Below, one piece after another: positions 62,181 to 64,000 of a DNA stretch of 64,000 nt. The position numbers and the translations under genes were made by a program. Below the pieces are notes generated by a model. It was not told the origin of the DNA and made no database searches. It saw nothing but the letters and a program-made list of their open reading frames with translations. The stretch covers positions 62,001 to 126,000 of the forward strand of contig NZ_FOBS01000008.1 in assembly GCF_900109885.1 (NCBI RefSeq), read 5' to 3'. Numbering within the stretch: position 1 is the first letter of the stretch; the number at the start of each line of letters is the position of its first letter. The DNA comes from Syntrophus gentianae. GTDB lineage: Bacteria; Desulfobacterota; Syntrophia; Syntrophales; Syntrophaceae.

Positions 62181-63542
62181 TTAAAAGAGATTTTCCAGAA
62201 GTTCTCCCAGATTTCCGACCCGGCAGAGCTCCATCCCGGAAGAATCGGAAATCTCCTGAGAGAGGGCGCGGGGAAGAATGCAGCGGGTAAATCCCATTCG
62301 CGTCGCTTCCCGAATCCGCAGAAGCATTTGTGCAATCCCCCGCACTTCTCCTGTCAATCCCACTTCTCCGAAGACCACCGTTCCCGGAAAAATCGGCCGG
62401 TTCAGAAAACTGGATGCCATCGCCGCCACAATCCCCAGGTCCACGGCCGGTTCGTCCACCCGGATACCGCCGGCCACATTGAGAAAGATGTCGTGAGAGC
62501 CGAGATGTAATCCGCAGATGCGATCCAGGACGGCCACCAGCAGGGACACCCGGTTGGAATCGACGCCGATGCTGGTTCTTCTCGGCATCCCCAAGGTGGA
62601 AGGGCTGACCAGTGCCTGGATCTCTACAAGGATCGGACGGGTGCCTTCCATGCTCGGAACGACCGCAGATCCCGACGCGGAATCAGGCCGATCGGAAAGG
62701 AAAAATGCCGACGGATTCCCCACTTCCGTCAAACCGGAATCTCTCATTTCGAAGACCCCGATCTCATTGCTCGGTCCGAACCGATTCTTTATCCCGCGGA
62801 CAATCCGATAGGCATGACCGGAATCTCCTTCAAAATAGAGGACGGTATCGACCATGTGCTCCAGGACTTTGGGGCCGGCTATGGCGCCGTCCTTGGTGAC
62901 ATGGCCGACGAGAAAGATGGAGATCCCCGTCTTCTTCGCAAAAAGGATCAATCGGCCGGCCGTCTCTCTGACCTGCCCGACGCTCCCCGGCGCAGATCCG
63001 AGGCTCGATGAATAGACCGTCTGAACGGAATCAATTACTGCGACATCCGGACTGACTTTCTGTAAATGCTGAAGTATGTTATCCAGGGCTGTTTCTACCA
63101 GAATCAGCAAGTTCTTCGATCCGGCCCCGATCCGCAGGCCCCGCAGCTTGATCTGCCGTGCTGATTCCTCTCCGGACACATAGAGGACATTTCGACCTTG
63201 TTCCGCAAGCTTCTGCAGCATCTGCAAGAGCAGGGTCGACTTGCCTATGCCGGGATCGCCGCCGACGAGAATGGCGGAACCTTCGACAATCCCGCCGCCC
63301 AGAACCCGATCCAGTTCAAGCACCTTCGTTTCGATTCGTTCCTTTTCATCAGCCTCGATGGCATCGATGGACAGGGGAATTTCATTGCTCTGCAGGGCTG
63401 CATAACGGGAATCGCCCGGCAATCCGCTGGCCTCTTCCTCAATGAAGGCGTTCCACTCATTGCAGGCCGGACATTTTCCCATCCACTTCGGCGATTCATA
63501 CCCACAGTTGCGGCAAAAAAAACTTGTCTTGCTCTTCTTCAA
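62181..63542 (-). CDS. radA: DNA repair ATPase RadA (Sms)
   Basis: A 453-residue protein. The N-terminal zinc finger is FCRNCGYESPKWMGKCPACNEW-like with four Cys (C10, C13, C26, C29 by approximate count). Walker A is GGDPGIGKST near residue 93, the RadA-specific KNRFG motif is near residue 252, and a Lon-like C-terminal domain follows (SLLVAVLDRICGLHLG). RadA drives branch migration in recombination. The start is a TTG with AAGGAG immediately upstream; no better ATG is seen in the region. Confidence 0.94.
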   Translation of the reverse strand: MKKSKTSFFCRNCGYESPKWMGKCPACNEWNAFIEEEASGLPGDSRYAALQSNEIPLSIDAIEADEKERIETKVLELDRVLGGGIVEGSAILVGGDPGIGKSTLLLQMLQKLAEQGRNVLYVSGEESARQIKLRGLRIGAGSKNLLILVETALDNILQHLQKVSPDVAVIDSVQTVYSSSLGSAPGSVGQVRETAGRLILFAKKTGISIFLVGHVTKDGAIAGPKVLEHMVDTVLYFEGDSGHAYRIVRGIKNRFGPSNEIGVFEMRDSGLTEVGNPSAFFLSDRPDSASGSAVVPSMEGTRPILVEIQALVSPSTLGMPRRTSIGVDSNRVSLLVAVLDRICGLHLGSHDIFLNVAGGIRVDEPAVDLGIVAAMASSFLNRPIFPGTVVFGEVGLTGEVRGIAQMLLRIREATRMGFTRCILPRALSQEISDSSGMELCRVGNLGELLENLF

Positions 63543-63576
63543 ATTCTCCTTCTCCCTCTATCGTATGAATGGATAA

Positions 63577-63605
63577 AACATAAGTTAGACCGGTGTCTTA
63601 GTCAA
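63577..63605 (-). promoter_or_regulatory. probable sigma-70 promoter for radA
   Basis: On the minus strand TTGACT (63600-63605), a 17-base spacer and TATGTT (63577-63582) read toward radA, whose start is about 35 bases downstream. Confidence 0.55.
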
Positions 63606-63638
63606 TATTAAATGACAAAGTTCTTCTTCGTAAATTTC

Positions 63639-63667
63639 TTGAGTAATGAAATCAATATTGATATAGT
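63639..63667 (+). promoter_or_regulatory. probable serC promoter with a palindrome in the spacer
   Basis: TTGAGT (63639-63644), a 17-base spacer and TATAGT (63662-63667) point to serC. The perfect palindrome ATCAATATTGAT (63651-63662) fills the spacer, a place where a repressor could block RNA polymerase. Confidence 0.5.
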
Positions 63668-63706
63668 GCGCCCGAATTTCAAAAAAGAGAAAGAGGAAGA
63701 GTGTTT

Positions 63707-64000
63707 ATGCATAATCCAAATTTCAGTTCAGGCCCCTGCAGTAAACGACCCCGTTGGAACCTAGAGTTTTTGAAAGACGCCCCCGTCGGGCGTTCTCACC
63801 GTTCTCCTCTGGGAAAGGAAAAACTGGCCAAAGCCATTACGGATTCAAAAAGAATGTTGAACATCCCGGACAATTATCTGGCGGGCATCTTCCCCGCGTC
63901 AGACACGGGAGCCTTCGAAGCCGCCATGTGGACCCTCCTTGGACCCCGGCCGGTCACCGCCCTAGTCTGGGAAAGCTTCAGTGAAGGATGGGCTAACGAT
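63707..64000 (+). CDS. serC: phosphoserine aminotransferase (3' end outside window)
   Basis: The first 98 residues of a class V aminotransferase are visible and the frame runs off the window end. [26 protein letters not shown] and [23 protein letters not shown] are typical of the SerC group found in Alphaproteobacteria and Methanosarcina rather than the E. coli type. It converts 3-phosphohydroxypyruvate and glutamate to phosphoserine. AGGAAGAG precedes the ATG. It is divergent from radA, with the two promoters facing apart. Confidence 0.9.
   Translation, partial: MHNPNFSSGPCSKRPRWNLEFLKDAPVGRSHRSPLGKEKLAKAITDSKRMLNIPDNYLAGIFPASDTGAFEAAMWTLLGPRPVTALVWESFSEGWAND

Overview
The window looks like a chromosomal segment of a strictly anaerobic Gram-negative bacterium of the Deltaproteobacteria / Desulfobacterota, most like a Syntrophus-type organism. 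This is inference from gene content: outer-membrane LPS machinery (lptA, lptB, lptC, kdsA, kdsC), sigma-54 with NtrC-type control, an oxygen/NO-detoxifying flavodiiron protein with its rubredoxin partner, cytochrome c nitrite reductase, a MEP isoprenoid operon, and a CheC/CheX/CheD-type chemotaxis set without CheZ. No tRNA, rRNA, CRISPR array, transposase or phage gene was seen.

Layout. 1-8.1 kb: the 3' part of a DegV protein and a glycosyltransferase; a convergent hrb-fprA pair; nrfHA; an HD-domain protein; and a DUF4197 protein. 8.1-13.9 kb: a tolC-macA-macB-type tripartite efflux operon on the minus strand with a double operator-like palindrome upstream, preceded by a deoxyhypusine-synthase-like gene. 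14.1-21.9 kb: xseA-xseB-ispA-dxs-tlyA-ispH(fused to a UbiA-like domain)-lipoprotein, a DNA/isoprenoid operon. 21.9-28.8 kb: a NifU-like scaffold, ferredoxin, tmk-holB-ricT-like, a Nif3-like gene, fbp and metG. 28.9-36.7 kb: an unusually long class II aldolase-like protein, two small envelope proteins, a phosphohexomutase, typA and an M23 peptidase.

36.7-45.5 kb is a minus-strand regulatory/LPS cluster: xerD, kdsA, kdsC, lptC, lptA, lptB, rpoN, hpf, ptsN, hprK, rapZ. 45.5-59.5 kb is a motility and chemotaxis region. A PilZ-motA-motB operon lies behind a near-consensus sigma-54 promoter with an upstream dyad. A minus-strand run follows from 56.2 to 48.3 kb: cheR, cheD, an HDOD gene, cheY, cheX, a second cheD, cheB, cheA, cheY, cheX. 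Then come an NtrC-type activator, a lone receiver and cheW. 59.7-64 kb holds alanine dehydrogenase, a secreted IdeS-like cysteine protease with a VPxPA-type C-terminal sorting signal, a small hypothetical protein, radA and the start of serC.

The observations I rate highest are: the IdeS-like protease with a PEP-CTERM-class anchor; the second CheD, in which all three catalytic positions are substituted, kept beside an intact CheD; the sigma-54 promoter plus dyad before motAB; the IspH-UbiA fusion with a degenerate first Asp-rich motif; and a perfectly placed internal ribosome binding site that could release a free rubredoxin from the flavin reductase-rubredoxin fusion. All family assignments come from reading motifs by eye; no database search was run.
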